46,907 bases of DNA. Source: Mariniphaga sp964559175. Its GTDB lineage: Bacteria; Bacteroidota; Bacteroidia; Bacteroidales; Prolixibacteraceae. The notes under the pieces are model-generated. The model was not told the DNA's origin. It was given only the letters and a program-made list of their open reading frames with translations, and searched no databases. This document shows positions 34,599-43,578 of the stretch, in pieces (position 1 is the first letter of the stretch; every line of letters starts with the position of its first letter). The stretch covers positions 1 through 46,907 of the forward strand of contig CAZLGT010000045.1 in the NCBI GenBank assembly GCA_964559175.1, read 5' to 3'. Position numbers and translations under genes: made by a program.

Positions 34599-35792
34599 AT
34601 GAATACGCTTAGGGAAATTTCGGATCTCAAAGTAAGAAATACTTCTACTCGCTTCGAACGTTTTATATTCCATAAAATTGACTGGAATAATCGGCTGACA
34701 GGAATTAGTGGAGCGCGGGGAGCAGGCAAAACAACCCTGCTCTTACAATACCTGAAAATTACACATGGTTTTAGTACCGAAGCCATATATTTAGAACTGG
34801 ATCATATCTATTTCGCAGAAAATTCACTTTACGATTTTGCAATTCAATTTGAGAAGGAGGGAGGAAAATTCCTTTTGCTCGATGAAGTTCATAAATATAA
34901 AAACTGGTCCCACGATCTGAAAATAATATACGATAACCTTCCCGGGCTAAAAGTTGTTTTTACCAGTTCTTCAGCTTTGGAAGTTTACAAAGGCTCCCAC
35001 GATCTTAGCCGCAGATTGGTTTTATACCAGTTGCCGGGGCTCTCGTTACGTGAGTTTGTACTTTTAAAATATAACTATCAACTACCTTTGGTAACCCTTA
35101 ATGATATTATTTCAGCAGCCAGGGAAATTACAACAAATATTCCCCCGGAGGTAAAACCTGTAAAATATTTTAAGGAATACATACAGAGCGGGTATTATCC
35201 TTTTTTTATTGAAAATGAAAGTCTTTACCACGAAAAGCTACTTAACGTCTTAAATGTTGTTTTGGAAAGTGACTTGCCTATCATATTCAATATTGATTTT
35301 AATTCAGTTGTGAATTTAAAAAAACTTATAGCTATACTTTCCAGGCTTGTTCCATATAAACCGAATATTAAAAGGCTTTCGGAACAAATTGGTGTTACCA
35401 GGGAAACTCTGCTCCGATATCTGTTTTATCTTGAAAAGGCACAAATTATCAATTGGTTGGGGAAAGATAGTCACGGTATAAATTTTTTAAATAAACCTGA
35501 AAAACTTTTCCTTCAAAATACGAACCTTGCTTTTGCATTAAGCGGAGATTTAATAAATGAAGGAAATATCAGAGAAACATTTTTTCTAAATCAGGTAAAA
35601 GTAGAAAACACTGTTACATACCCATCTAAAGGGGATTTCAGGGTGAATAATAAATTTATATTTGAAGTAGGGGGAAGAGGAAAATCCCAACATCAGATTA
35701 AAGATTTGTCCAACGCTTTTGTTGTAAAAGACAATATTGAAACTGCCTCCGGAAATATCATTCCTTTATGGTTGTTCGGATTGCTTTATTAA
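34599..35792 (+). CDS. AAA-type ATP-binding protein (AAA_14/DUF4143-like)
   Basis: This 397-residue cytoplasmic protein has Walker A GARGAGKTT at residues 38-46 and Walker B FLLLDEVH with Asp95 and Glu96. A sensor-like phrase, VVFTSSSALEVYKG, follows. The C-terminal half (about 200-397) contains a winged-helix-like stretch (LSEQIGVTRETLLRYLFYLE) and a DUF4143-like end (FRVNNKFIFEVGGRGK). Such ATPases are common in Bacteroidota and archaea, often near mobile or defence genes, and their function is unresolved. It has no evident tie to the glycan genes. It sits between a regulator fragment and the intact regulator, with only 2 bases to the convergent regulator stop. Confidence 0.85.
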   Translation: MNTLREISDLKVRNTSTRFERFIFHKIDWNNRLTGISGARGAGKTTLLLQYLKITHGFSTEAIYLELDHIYFAENSLYDFAIQFEKEGGKFLLLDEVHKYKNWSHDLKIIYDNLPGLKVVFTSSSALEVYKGSHDLSRRLVLYQLPGLSLREFVLLKYNYQLPLVTLNDIISAAREITTNIPPEVKPVKYFKEYIQSGYYPFFIENESLYHEKLLNVLNVVLESDLPIIFNIDFNSVVNLKKLIAILSRLVPYKPNIKRLSEQIGVTRETLLRYLFYLEKAQIINWLGKDSHGINFLNKPEKLFLQNTNLAFALSGDLINEGNIRETFFLNQVKVENTVTYPSKGDFRVNNKFIFEVGGRGKSQHQIKDLSNAFVVKDNIETASGNIIPLWLFGLLY

Positions 35793-35794
35793 TT

Positions 35795-38620
35795 CTACAT
35801 TTTCAAAATCATATCAATCAAATTGTCGTCATGGTCCAGCCCCATTTTTTTGCGCAGCCGGTAGCGGTGGTTTTCTACACCACGCACGGAAATACCCAGT
35901 AGCGGGGCGATTTCTTTCGATGAAAGGTTCATTCTTAAAAAGGCGCATAAACGCAAATCTTTGGGAGTTAAATCAGGAAATTGCTCTTTCATATTATGAA
36001 GAAACTGCTCGTGTGCGCGTTCAAAATTTGTTTCAAACAAATGCCAGTCGTCCTGGCTGGAAATGTTTTCGTCAATTTTTTTGGTAAGGCTAAAATAATA
36101 TTTGTCGGGATAACGGGAACCCAGTTGGTCTTTGTGTCTGGAAAGGGTTTGTTTTAATTTCAGCAGAAATTCGTTCTTTTTAACTATTGACATAGTAGAG
36201 TTGGCCAGTTCCTTGCTTTTATGCTCAATTTCGTTGCGCAGTTTTTCGTTTCTCAGTTTAATCAGTTCCTGTTCTCTTTTTTCAAGCCGTCTTCGCTCTT
36301 TTTTTCGGGTTCGTTTTATTCCCCAGACCTGTAATCCAAAAACTGTAAGCAAAAAAACCAGGACATAGCCGGCTCTGGCATAATTTGTTAAATACCAGGG
36401 GGGAAGTATGACGATGTTCAGTTTATGCTGTCTGCTTTCATTCTCCCATAAATCAATCGCCTTTACATACAATTCATATTCGCCGGCAGGTAAACGGTCG
36501 AAATGGAATACAGGTGTGGGCATTTTTTCCGACCAGGACTGATCGATTCCGTTTAAAAATGACTGAAAAAAAATGGGCTGATGGGTAAAATGCGGAAATG
36601 CATAACGCAACTGAAGGTTGTGGTACCTGTACTTAACCTTCAAATCGGTTTTTTCTACATTTTCGCTAAAGGTGTTTCTTTGATTATCGTACAATAAAAC
36701 AGCCCTTAGTTTTGGCATGTAATTTTCAATTTCGGCTTCAGAACCGGCCCTTTCGGCATCAACCCATGCTATTCCGTTTTCGAGACAAATAATGGCTTTG
36801 GTGGCAGTAAGCGGTAAAATATTCTCAAAATCATCGATCATTTCGTCGGGTGAAAAAACTTGTTTGGGGATAGATTTTACCAGCTTTACTTCATTCCCTG
36901 CAATTTGAATCAATCCGATTTTTTGGCGGGTTATAAACCAGTAATGGTTTTCAGGAGCTGCAACTATGCGGTGGGCGCTGGAAAAATGCCCCAGTCGCTC
37001 ATTTAAAAACGTGTATGGCACAATTGAATCTTCCAAATCGTGCCATGTAAAAAGTTTTTCTGCTGTGGTAAAAACAATCCGGTTTCCCACCTTAAAAACA
37101 TGAATGGAATGGTCTTTACCAAATGCAGAATTTTCGCCGAAATATTCCACGTTCACAACACTGTCGCGGAGGCTGTTCATCTGCAGTTTGTAAACTCCCC
37201 TGTGCATGTGGCTGGCCCACAGGTATCCGAGATGATCGAACTCAATGTAGCGTATCAGGTCGTAAAATCCCCTGATGATTCCGGTTTGCCGGTAGCTGTT
37301 GTTTTCCTTTTGCATAATGACCAAACTGGTGTAGGTGGATTCAACAAGCCGGTCAGGCACCAGGGGATCTTCCCTGATGCAAAATCCCCCTGCCTGCCCT
37401 GAAATGGACTGCATTCTTCCATTTCTGACAGCAAGAACTCCCTGGTTAAAACCCACAAAAAGCTGATCGTCTAAAACCGTGCAATCCCAAATCTGCCCGC
37501 TGGTTTCGGGAATAAGTTCATAGCCAGCATCTTCATCCTCCAGATTTTTAACAAACAATCCCCTGTTTGTTCCCAAATAAATTTTCTCTTCAAAAACAGC
37601 AACATCGTATATGCTCCCAATGCCGGGAATTGTCTCTACGTCAAGCCCGGGAGAAAAGTCATCAGAAATAAAATCGATTCCGCTGTCGAGCGCCAGCCAG
37701 CTGTTCCCAAAAGCATCAGTGGAAATTCCCAGCACAGTGTTGTTTTGTAAACCTTTCGCAGTGTTCCAGGTGGCAACATGCTCTTCCTTCTTATTGAACA
37801 CCGTTACCCCGTCAATAATGGTTCCTATTAATAATTGCCCCTTTTCGTTGATATGACCCCGATTCACTTCGTTTTGCCTGAAATAATCACCCCATTCCGA
37901 ATTCCATTCTGTGAGTTCTTCGCCATCCCATAAAAAAATTCCGTCAATGGCAGTTCCAATAAGCAACTGATTGTTTTTGTAGGGTAAAAGAAACCGGATA
38001 TACACATTCCGAAACCGGGGATCGGTAATTACCGGAACAGCTTGCCCATCCTCCAGGGAATAAACTCCCTGGTCCGAAATCGCAACCAAAATTTTGTCAC
38101 CAAACCGGCACATGGTATTAGCAAATCCGGGAAGCTGTACCAGAGAAATGGTATCGTTCCTGTATTCAAGAATTTTGGAAAAGGAATGAAAATAAACGGC
38201 ATCATTCAGCAGGCAAATATTCCAGAATTCATCGTTGTTTGCCAACAACTCACCAGCCAGGTTATTTAACGAGTGGTAAGTCAATTCACCGGCCGGATTT
38301 GTTTTCCAAAAACCAATTTCACGGTAACCCCCGGTATAAATCAGGCTGTCGGAAACCACCCTGACAGACCGAAGAATGGTTTGGTTCGGCAAAGGGTGAA
38401 GTTTCCAGCTAATTCCATCAAATTCAAGCAGACCGGAGTGGTTGGCAAAATAGATAAACCCATTGGGGCTGGCATCGACCGACCAGTTTTGATTAGCCGC
38501 ATTATATTCTTTTTTGGTAAAATTTTTAAGCCCCGGCTCAGTTGTTTGCGCCCATAAGAAGGAACTTTGACAGATACCAAAAAAGATAAAAATAAGCAAT
38601 ATGAAAGAATACTTTTTCAT
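35795..38620 (-). CDS. SusR-like membrane-spanning sensor/regulator with LuxR-type HTH
   Basis: The protein has 941 residues. A signal peptide (about 1-25) is followed by a periplasmic propeller (about 35-650) with repeated two-component-regulator-propeller-type blades (VDASPNGFIYFANHSGLLEF; GTNRGLFVKN). A Y_Y_Y domain follows (about 670-738, PAGEYELYVKAID). One membrane segment spans about 743-767. A cytoplasmic charged coiled coil (about 770-860) leads to a LuxR-like helix-turn-helix at about 883-930 (ISVRGVENHRYRLRKK). There is no kinase or receiver domain, so it resembles SusR rather than hybrid two-component systems. It is divergent from susC of PUL 2 and is probably its activator, triggered by periplasmic oligosaccharide. 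Confidence 0.92.
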   Translation of the reverse strand: MKKYSFILLIFIFFGICQSSFLWAQTTEPGLKNFTKKEYNAANQNWSVDASPNGFIYFANHSGLLEFDGISWKLHPLPNQTILRSVRVVSDSLIYTGGYREIGFWKTNPAGELTYHSLNNLAGELLANNDEFWNICLLNDAVYFHSFSKILEYRNDTISLVQLPGFANTMCRFGDKILVAISDQGVYSLEDGQAVPVITDPRFRNVYIRFLLPYKNNQLLIGTAIDGIFLWDGEELTEWNSEWGDYFRQNEVNRGHINEKGQLLIGTIIDGVTVFNKKEEHVATWNTAKGLQNNTVLGISTDAFGNSWLALDSGIDFISDDFSPGLDVETIPGIGSIYDVAVFEEKIYLGTNRGLFVKNLEDEDAGYELIPETSGQIWDCTVLDDQLFVGFNQGVLAVRNGRMQSISGQAGGFCIREDPLVPDRLVESTYTSLVIMQKENNSYRQTGIIRGFYDLIRYIEFDHLGYLWASHMHRGVYKLQMNSLRDSVVNVEYFGENSAFGKDHSIHVFKVGNRIVFTTAEKLFTWHDLEDSIVPYTFLNERLGHFSSAHRIVAAPENHYWFITRQKIGLIQIAGNEVKLVKSIPKQVFSPDEMIDDFENILPLTATKAIICLENGIAWVDAERAGSEAEIENYMPKLRAVLLYDNQRNTFSENVEKTDLKVKYRYHNLQLRYAFPHFTHQPIFFQSFLNGIDQSWSEKMPTPVFHFDRLPAGEYELYVKAIDLWENESRQHKLNIVILPPWYLTNYARAGYVLVFLLTVFGLQVWGIKRTRKKERRRLEKREQELIKLRNEKLRNEIEHKSKELANSTMSIVKKNEFLLKLKQTLSRHKDQLGSRYPDKYYFSLTKKIDENISSQDDWHLFETNFERAHEQFLHNMKEQFPDLTPKDLRLCAFLRMNLSSKEIAPLLGISVRGVENHRYRLRKKMGLDHDDNLIDMILKM

Positions 38621-38681
38621 TTAAATAAGGTCAGGCAAAAGATAGTAAAATTACGTTTGATGTGAAAATGTGTGAATAATG

Positions 38682-38710
38682 TAACTTTTTTTAAAAGTTA
38701 TGTAACTTTT
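38682..38710. promoter_or_regulatory. Three-half-site operator candidate between regulator and susC (PUL 2)
   Basis: Three copies of the half-site TAACTTTT lie in alternating orientation: 38682-38689, 38693-38700 (reversed) and 38703-38710. Neighbouring copies form perfect inverted repeats with 3-base and 2-base centres. The two same-direction copies are 21 bases apart, two helical turns. The site lies 62-90 bases upstream of the regulator start, suiting autoregulation or shared control; susC is about 340 bases away. Confidence 0.5.
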
Positions 38711-39050
38711 AAAAAATCAGACTGAAGTATCTTTAATCATTAAGCAAGTTGATTACAATAATAACATAGTGTAAAATATTTTAATGGCATTTTAATTAAT
38801 CTGCCTCTCTGATATTGATTACATTATTCGTAAAAAACATGAATTGAATTTGTGATATGTTTTGACAATAATTATTTTTTTAAATATTTGTAATTCAGCA
38901 ATATAAGAAATAAAAATTAAGACTGATGAGGTAAAAATGAGGTAGCTACATTACTTCATTTTCATTTGAGAAGCAGTAGTGAGGCAGGTTATTTTTTTTA
39001 AATACAAGAATAACGGAAATTTGATTTATAACTGAAATAATAAAATAACT
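38711..39050 (+). promoter_or_regulatory. Rest of the regulator-susC spacer with a possible susC promoter
   Basis: The spacer is AT-rich. The best promoter candidate is TTTG (38965-38968), 21 bases, then TATTTTTT (38990-38997), which misses the final G of the consensus. Transcription would start near 39004, 47 bases before susC. Nothing else could be recognised in the rest of the spacer. Confidence 0.35.
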
Positions 39051-42000
39051 ATGAAACAACTTATACTTTTTTTCTCTCTTCTGTTATTTGTTACTTCTGG
39101 AATTGCACAGGAAATAATAAGCCTGACAGGTAAGGTCACCGATAATACAGGATTTGGATTGCCGGGTGTATCTATACTTGAAAAGGGAACAACAAACGGA
39201 ACGGTAACAGATGTTAACGGGGATTTTACCATGCAGGCAGCATCGAATTCAATTTTGGTGTTTAGTTTTATGGGATTTGTTTCGCAGGAAATACTCGTTG
39301 ACGGACAAACCAACATCAATATTGAACTGGCCGAGGCTAACTTTGGGTTAGATGAAGTTGTTGCAATTGGCTATGGCGTTGCACGTAAACGCGACCTGAC
39401 AGGTTCAATTGTTTCAGTGAGCGGTGAAAGTCTCAAAACTTCACCTGACTACAATCCGGTTAAAGCACTTCAGGGGAAAGTTCCCGGTTTGGTAATGATT
39501 AACAGCGGCGCCGCAGGAGGCAGCCCAACAGTTCGGATTCGTGGTATTGCCACTGTAAATGCAAGCACTAATCCGCTGTATGTTGTTGACGGAATGTTTG
39601 TTGATAATATCGACTTTGTAAATCCAAATGATATTTCATCGATTGAGGTGCTGAAAGACCCTTCGTCGCTGGCAATTTTTGGGGTTCAGGGCGCAAATGG
39701 TGTTATAATTATAACTACAAAACGCGCCGACAAAGGAAAACTTGCTGTAAGTTATGATGGTTACGCGGGAGTGCAGATTTTGCATGATCGTGACAGGTTG
39801 AATTTAACCAATGCCTCAGAATTTACAATGCTCTACAATGAGCAAATCAAAAATATGGATCCTGATGCCGCAGAATGGGTTCCGGATTTGCTTGGTGGCG
39901 GAACCGACTGGCAATCGGAAATATTCAGTCCTGCGGTAATTACCAATCACGGAGTAACTGTTTCTCAGGCCGGAGAAAAAGCCAGTAGTGTGCTTTCGTT
40001 GGGATATTTTTTACAGGATGGTATTGTGAATTACAATTCATACCAACGTTATAATGCACGTTGGTCTGGCGAATACAATATAAGCCAGGCATTTAAGGCA
40101 GGAGGAAATATTGCAATAACCCTTTGGGATACAAATCCTGCAACTGCAAATGTTTCGAATGCAGCCCATGCTTTGCCTACTTATTCTCCATATTCGCCGG
40201 TAGAAGACCATAATCCCGAAAACATCGGTTCATATTATACTCCGGCCCCCGGAATTCAAAAAGATGTTCCCAATCCGGTTGCGGTAATGGAAATTAATAA
40301 GGGCACTGCCGAAAGTTATGGGTACAGAACCGTAGGCAATGTTTATGGAGAAGTAGCATTTCTGAATGATTTTACCTTTCGTGTTACCGGTTATGCTGAT
40401 GTTGGAATAAACATGGGGAGCAATTACAACCCGCGTTTCGATGTAAACAACGAGAACTCAAATTCTTCGCACAAAAGCGAGAAAACCTCATTCAACAGAA
40501 ATACAGGAGAATACACAAAATACCAGACCGATATTCTTCTTAATTATAATAAAATTAATGATTTGCACCGGATTGGAGCCATGGCTGGTTACACTGCACG
40601 TGTTCAGGAAACCCAGGGTTTTAGCGCCGGTGCCGATACGCTGGTAAGCGCTGACATGTGGAATGTACCTGCAGATTTCCGGATGTTGAATATGGGTTCT
40701 ACCCAAAATAAAACAAACAGCGACTTTTACGAAGCTGAATCGTTCATTTCGTACCTGGCAAGGCTTAATTATTCTTATGCCGATAAGTATCTGATAACTG
40801 CCACATTTCGTGCCGACGGTTCATCAAAATTTTCCCCAAATAACCGGTGGGGGTACTTCCCTTCAATTGGCTTAGGCTGGGTTGCAACCGAAGAAGATTT
40901 CATGGAAAACAAAATCGAAAAACTCGATTATTTAAAGATAAAAGCATCATGGGGACAATTGGGTAACGATAAAATAGGCAATTACCTGTGGTTTCCAACC
41001 ATTAATCCCAGAGGGCAACAGGTTGTTGTTGATGGAAAAACATATTACATTCCCACAGTCAGCAACCTGGTTGATGAGAACATTCACTGGGAGGTGGTAA
41101 CCGGTTTCGATGCCGGTTTTGAAAGTCAGTGGTTCGATCGGCGCCTGTTAGCGGAAATAGGGTATTACACCAAAACAACCAGCGATTTGCTTGCTTTCGT
41201 TGCACCGCCGGTTTCGGTTGGTGCTGGTTATGCAATTACCAATGCGGGGTCAATTCGCAACAGTGGATTCGAGTACATTCTGACCTGGCGTGGAGTACGG
41301 GGCGATTTTTCATACGGAATCAGCACCAACGGTGCAACGGTTAACAATGAAGTAATTTCGCTTGGAAACGATGATTCGGATATTGTTACCGGAAGATATC
41401 ACCGCACTTCGGTGGGGCATCCGGTGGGCGCACTTTACGGATATGTTCAGGATGGAATTTTTCAGAATCAGACTGAAATTGACAATTACTACCCTGCTTC
41501 GTGGACTTCACAACCCGGTGATATAAAGTATAAGGATTTGGATGGCGACCAAAAAATTACCGACAAAGACCGCGATTTTATTGGAAGCAGTATTCCAACT
41601 TTTTCCTACGGTATTAACTTAAATGCAGCTTACAAAAATTTCGATTTCAATATTGATTTTAACGGACAGTATGGAAATGACATTGTAAATACCAAGAAAC
41701 TGCCAACATTCGCACAATTCAATTACTACGAAACCACACTGAATCGTTGGACCGGAGAAGGAACTTCAAATTTTGAACCCATATTGAACACAGCCCGCGG
41801 AAATAATTTTGAACCATCGACCAACTTACTCGAAAGCGGGGCATACTTCAGAATTCGGTCAATTCAACTTGGGTACAGTCTTCCCGAAAAACTGGCAAAA
41901 TCGATTGGAAGCAGCAATTTCAGGCTGTTTGTAAATGCTCAGAATCCAATCACCATTAAAAAGAACAGTGGATATACTCCGGAAATTGGTGGTGGAATTC

Positions 42001-42077
42001 TTGATGGTGGAATTGATAACGGCGGCACTTATCCGCTTCCGTCAGTTTATACAGGGGGTATAACAGTTAACTTTTAA
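39051..42077 (+). CDS. susC: SusC/RagA-family TonB-dependent outer-membrane transporter (PUL 2)
   Basis: This 1008-residue outer-membrane importer has a signal peptide (about 1-20, ending GIAQ). The carboxypeptidase-regulatory-like domain (about 24-100, GFGLPGVSILEKGTTNGTVT) precedes the plug (about 105-225, VRIRGIATVNASTNPLYVVDG; SSIEVLKDPSSLAIFGVQGA). The barrel ends in an aromatic residue (ITVNF). Its sequence is clearly different from the PUL 1 SusC and less AT-rich, so the two loci are independent. susD starts 11 bases downstream. Confidence 0.95.
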   Translation: MKQLILFFSLLLFVTSGIAQEIISLTGKVTDNTGFGLPGVSILEKGTTNGTVTDVNGDFTMQAASNSILVFSFMGFVSQEILVDGQTNINIELAEANFGLDEVVAIGYGVARKRDLTGSIVSVSGESLKTSPDYNPVKALQGKVPGLVMINSGAAGGSPTVRIRGIATVNASTNPLYVVDGMFVDNIDFVNPNDISSIEVLKDPSSLAIFGVQGANGVIIITTKRADKGKLAVSYDGYAGVQILHDRDRLNLTNASEFTMLYNEQIKNMDPDAAEWVPDLLGGGTDWQSEIFSPAVITNHGVTVSQAGEKASSVLSLGYFLQDGIVNYNSYQRYNARWSGEYNISQAFKAGGNIAITLWDTNPATANVSNAAHALPTYSPYSPVEDHNPENIGSYYTPAPGIQKDVPNPVAVMEINKGTAESYGYRTVGNVYGEVAFLNDFTFRVTGYADVGINMGSNYNPRFDVNNENSNSSHKSEKTSFNRNTGEYTKYQTDILLNYNKINDLHRIGAMAGYTARVQETQGFSAGADTLVSADMWNVPADFRMLNMGSTQNKTNSDFYEAESFISYLARLNYSYADKYLITATFRADGSSKFSPNNRWGYFPSIGLGWVATEEDFMENKIEKLDYLKIKASWGQLGNDKIGNYLWFPTINPRGQQVVVDGKTYYIPTVSNLVDENIHWEVVTGFDAGFESQWFDRRLLAEIGYYTKTTSDLLAFVAPPVSVGAGYAITNAGSIRNSGFEYILTWRGVRGDFSYGISTNGATVNNEVISLGNDDSDIVTGRYHRTSVGHPVGALYGYVQDGIFQNQTEIDNYYPASWTSQPGDIKYKDLDGDQKITDKDRDFIGSSIPTFSYGINLNAAYKNFDFNIDFNGQYGNDIVNTKKLPTFAQFNYYETTLNRWTGEGTSNFEPILNTARGNNFEPSTNLLESGAYFRIRSIQLGYSLPEKLAKSIGSSNFRLFVNAQNPITIKKNSGYTPEIGGGILDGGIDNGGTYPLPSVYTGGITVNF

Positions 42078-42088
42078 ATTCTGAAACT

Positions 42089-43570
42089 ATGAAAAGGATA
42101 CTTTTAATTTTTACAGTACTGGTTATCAGCAATGCATGTTCCGATGATTTTCTCGATCGGTATCCAAAAGGGCGCTGGCATCACGACAATTATAATCCCG
42201 ACAGTGAACTTGACAACAGCATTTTGGTTGAAGCCAAGCTGGCACAGGTCTATTCATCGCTTCGCAATTATGGCTTCATTTTCCCGGCATTCGGAATGCA
42301 AAATTACACCACGCCCGATGTGGAAAAGGGCAGCACACCAAGCGATGGCCAGCAAATCGTTCAGTTTAAACCCATGAGTTATACAGCCAGCAATAATCAA
42401 ATCGCCGATTATTACAGCACTTGCTACAACAGTATTTATCTGGCTAACGAAGCGCTGGCACTGGCTCTTACAATTAATGACAATGAAGCTCAAAAGAATT
42501 TGTACATCGCCGAAGGTTTATTTCTTCGCTCGGTTATGTATTTCAGGTTAACACAGGCTTTTGGAGGTGTTCCGTATGTTGATAAAGTGTTGGGGCAGGA
42601 CGAAAAAACACCCGGACGCATGTCGAAAGAAGAAATTTGGCAGAACCTCGAACGAGATTTAAAATCAGCGATACCTCTTCTTCCAACACGGAAAATGCTG
42701 TTAAGCAGTCAAAATGAAGGACGGGCGACACAAAATGCTGCAAGTGCGTTGTTAGCCAAAATATATCTTTATCAGGAAAACTGGTCGGCAGCGCTTGGTA
42801 TGACCTCCGCAATTATCAATTCGGGCGACAACAGTTTAAGTACACCTTACGACCAGATGTTTACAGAAGCGTATGAGTACGGTGAAGAATCGGTATTTGA
42901 AGTTTACTGCGAGGAAAAGCCCGCAGAAGAAATATATCTGGGCAGCCAGTTCAGCGAGATACAAGGTATTCGCGGAATTCCAAATTTAGGATGGGGATTC
43001 AATGCACCAAGCCAGGTGCTAATGGATTCGTATGAAGAGGGTGACCCTCGTAAAGCAGCATCGGTAATTTCGGATGGTGAAACTCTGGAAGGAAAGAAAA
43101 TACGGGCTGATGCCAGCGGATATAAATTCTTTAATAAAAAAGCATATACACCTGCATCTGAACGTGGAATTTATGGAAGACCGGTTGACGGTCATGGCCA
43201 ATGGATGAATATCAGGCTGATACGATATGCCGACGTGGTACTGATGCATGCCGAGGCAGCATGCGAATCGGGAGATATCACTGATGCGCTCGACAAGCTG
43301 GAAATGGTAAGGGCCCGTGCCAGAGGCGGAAACAGCGCTGTACTCCCAAAAATAACAACCACAAACAAAGATGAGTTGCGGGCAAAAATTCACCAGGAAA
43401 GAAGAATTGAACTGGCCATGGAATGGGAACGTTTTTACGACCTGGTTCGCTGGGAAGAAGCAAGTTCTGTAATTCCAAATTTTGTGGTTGGCAAACACGA
43501 ACTTTTCCCAATTCCGCAAACCGAAATCGACAAATCGGAAGGCGTTATTACTCAAAATCCGGGATACTAA
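42089..43570 (+). CDS. susD: SusD/RagB-family glycan-binding lipoprotein (PUL 2)
   Basis: This 493-residue lipoprotein has Cys17 in the SNACSDDF lipobox. N-terminal TPR-like helices contain NSIYLANEALALA and GLFLRSVMYFRLTQAFGGVP. The C-terminal domain has IRLIRYADVVLMHAEAACES, the HQERRIELAMEWERFYDLVR stretch and HELFPIPQTEI. It pairs with the SusC gene 11 bases upstream and would bind the glycan that the downstream GH144 enzyme cleaves. The GH144 gene starts 8 bases after its stop. Confidence 0.95.
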   Translation: MKRILLIFTVLVISNACSDDFLDRYPKGRWHHDNYNPDSELDNSILVEAKLAQVYSSLRNYGFIFPAFGMQNYTTPDVEKGSTPSDGQQIVQFKPMSYTASNNQIADYYSTCYNSIYLANEALALALTINDNEAQKNLYIAEGLFLRSVMYFRLTQAFGGVPYVDKVLGQDEKTPGRMSKEEIWQNLERDLKSAIPLLPTRKMLLSSQNEGRATQNAASALLAKIYLYQENWSAALGMTSAIINSGDNSLSTPYDQMFTEAYEYGEESVFEVYCEEKPAEEIYLGSQFSEIQGIRGIPNLGWGFNAPSQVLMDSYEEGDPRKAASVISDGETLEGKKIRADASGYKFFNKKAYTPASERGIYGRPVDGHGQWMNIRLIRYADVVLMHAEAACESGDITDALDKLEMVRARARGGNSAVLPKITTTNKDELRAKIHQERRIELAMEWERFYDLVRWEEASSVIPNFVVGKHELFPIPQTEIDKSEGVITQNPGY

Positions 43571-43578
43571 AACAAGAT

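Noticed and set aside
34475..34786. 103-codon minus-strand open frame across the ATPase gene start
   Set aside because: Overlaps the Walker A region of a convincing gene and shows no protein-like features.
43423..43578. Upstream in-frame start that would extend the GH144 gene by 52 residues
   Set aside because: It lies inside susD and would bury the lipoprotein signal that begins at 43579.
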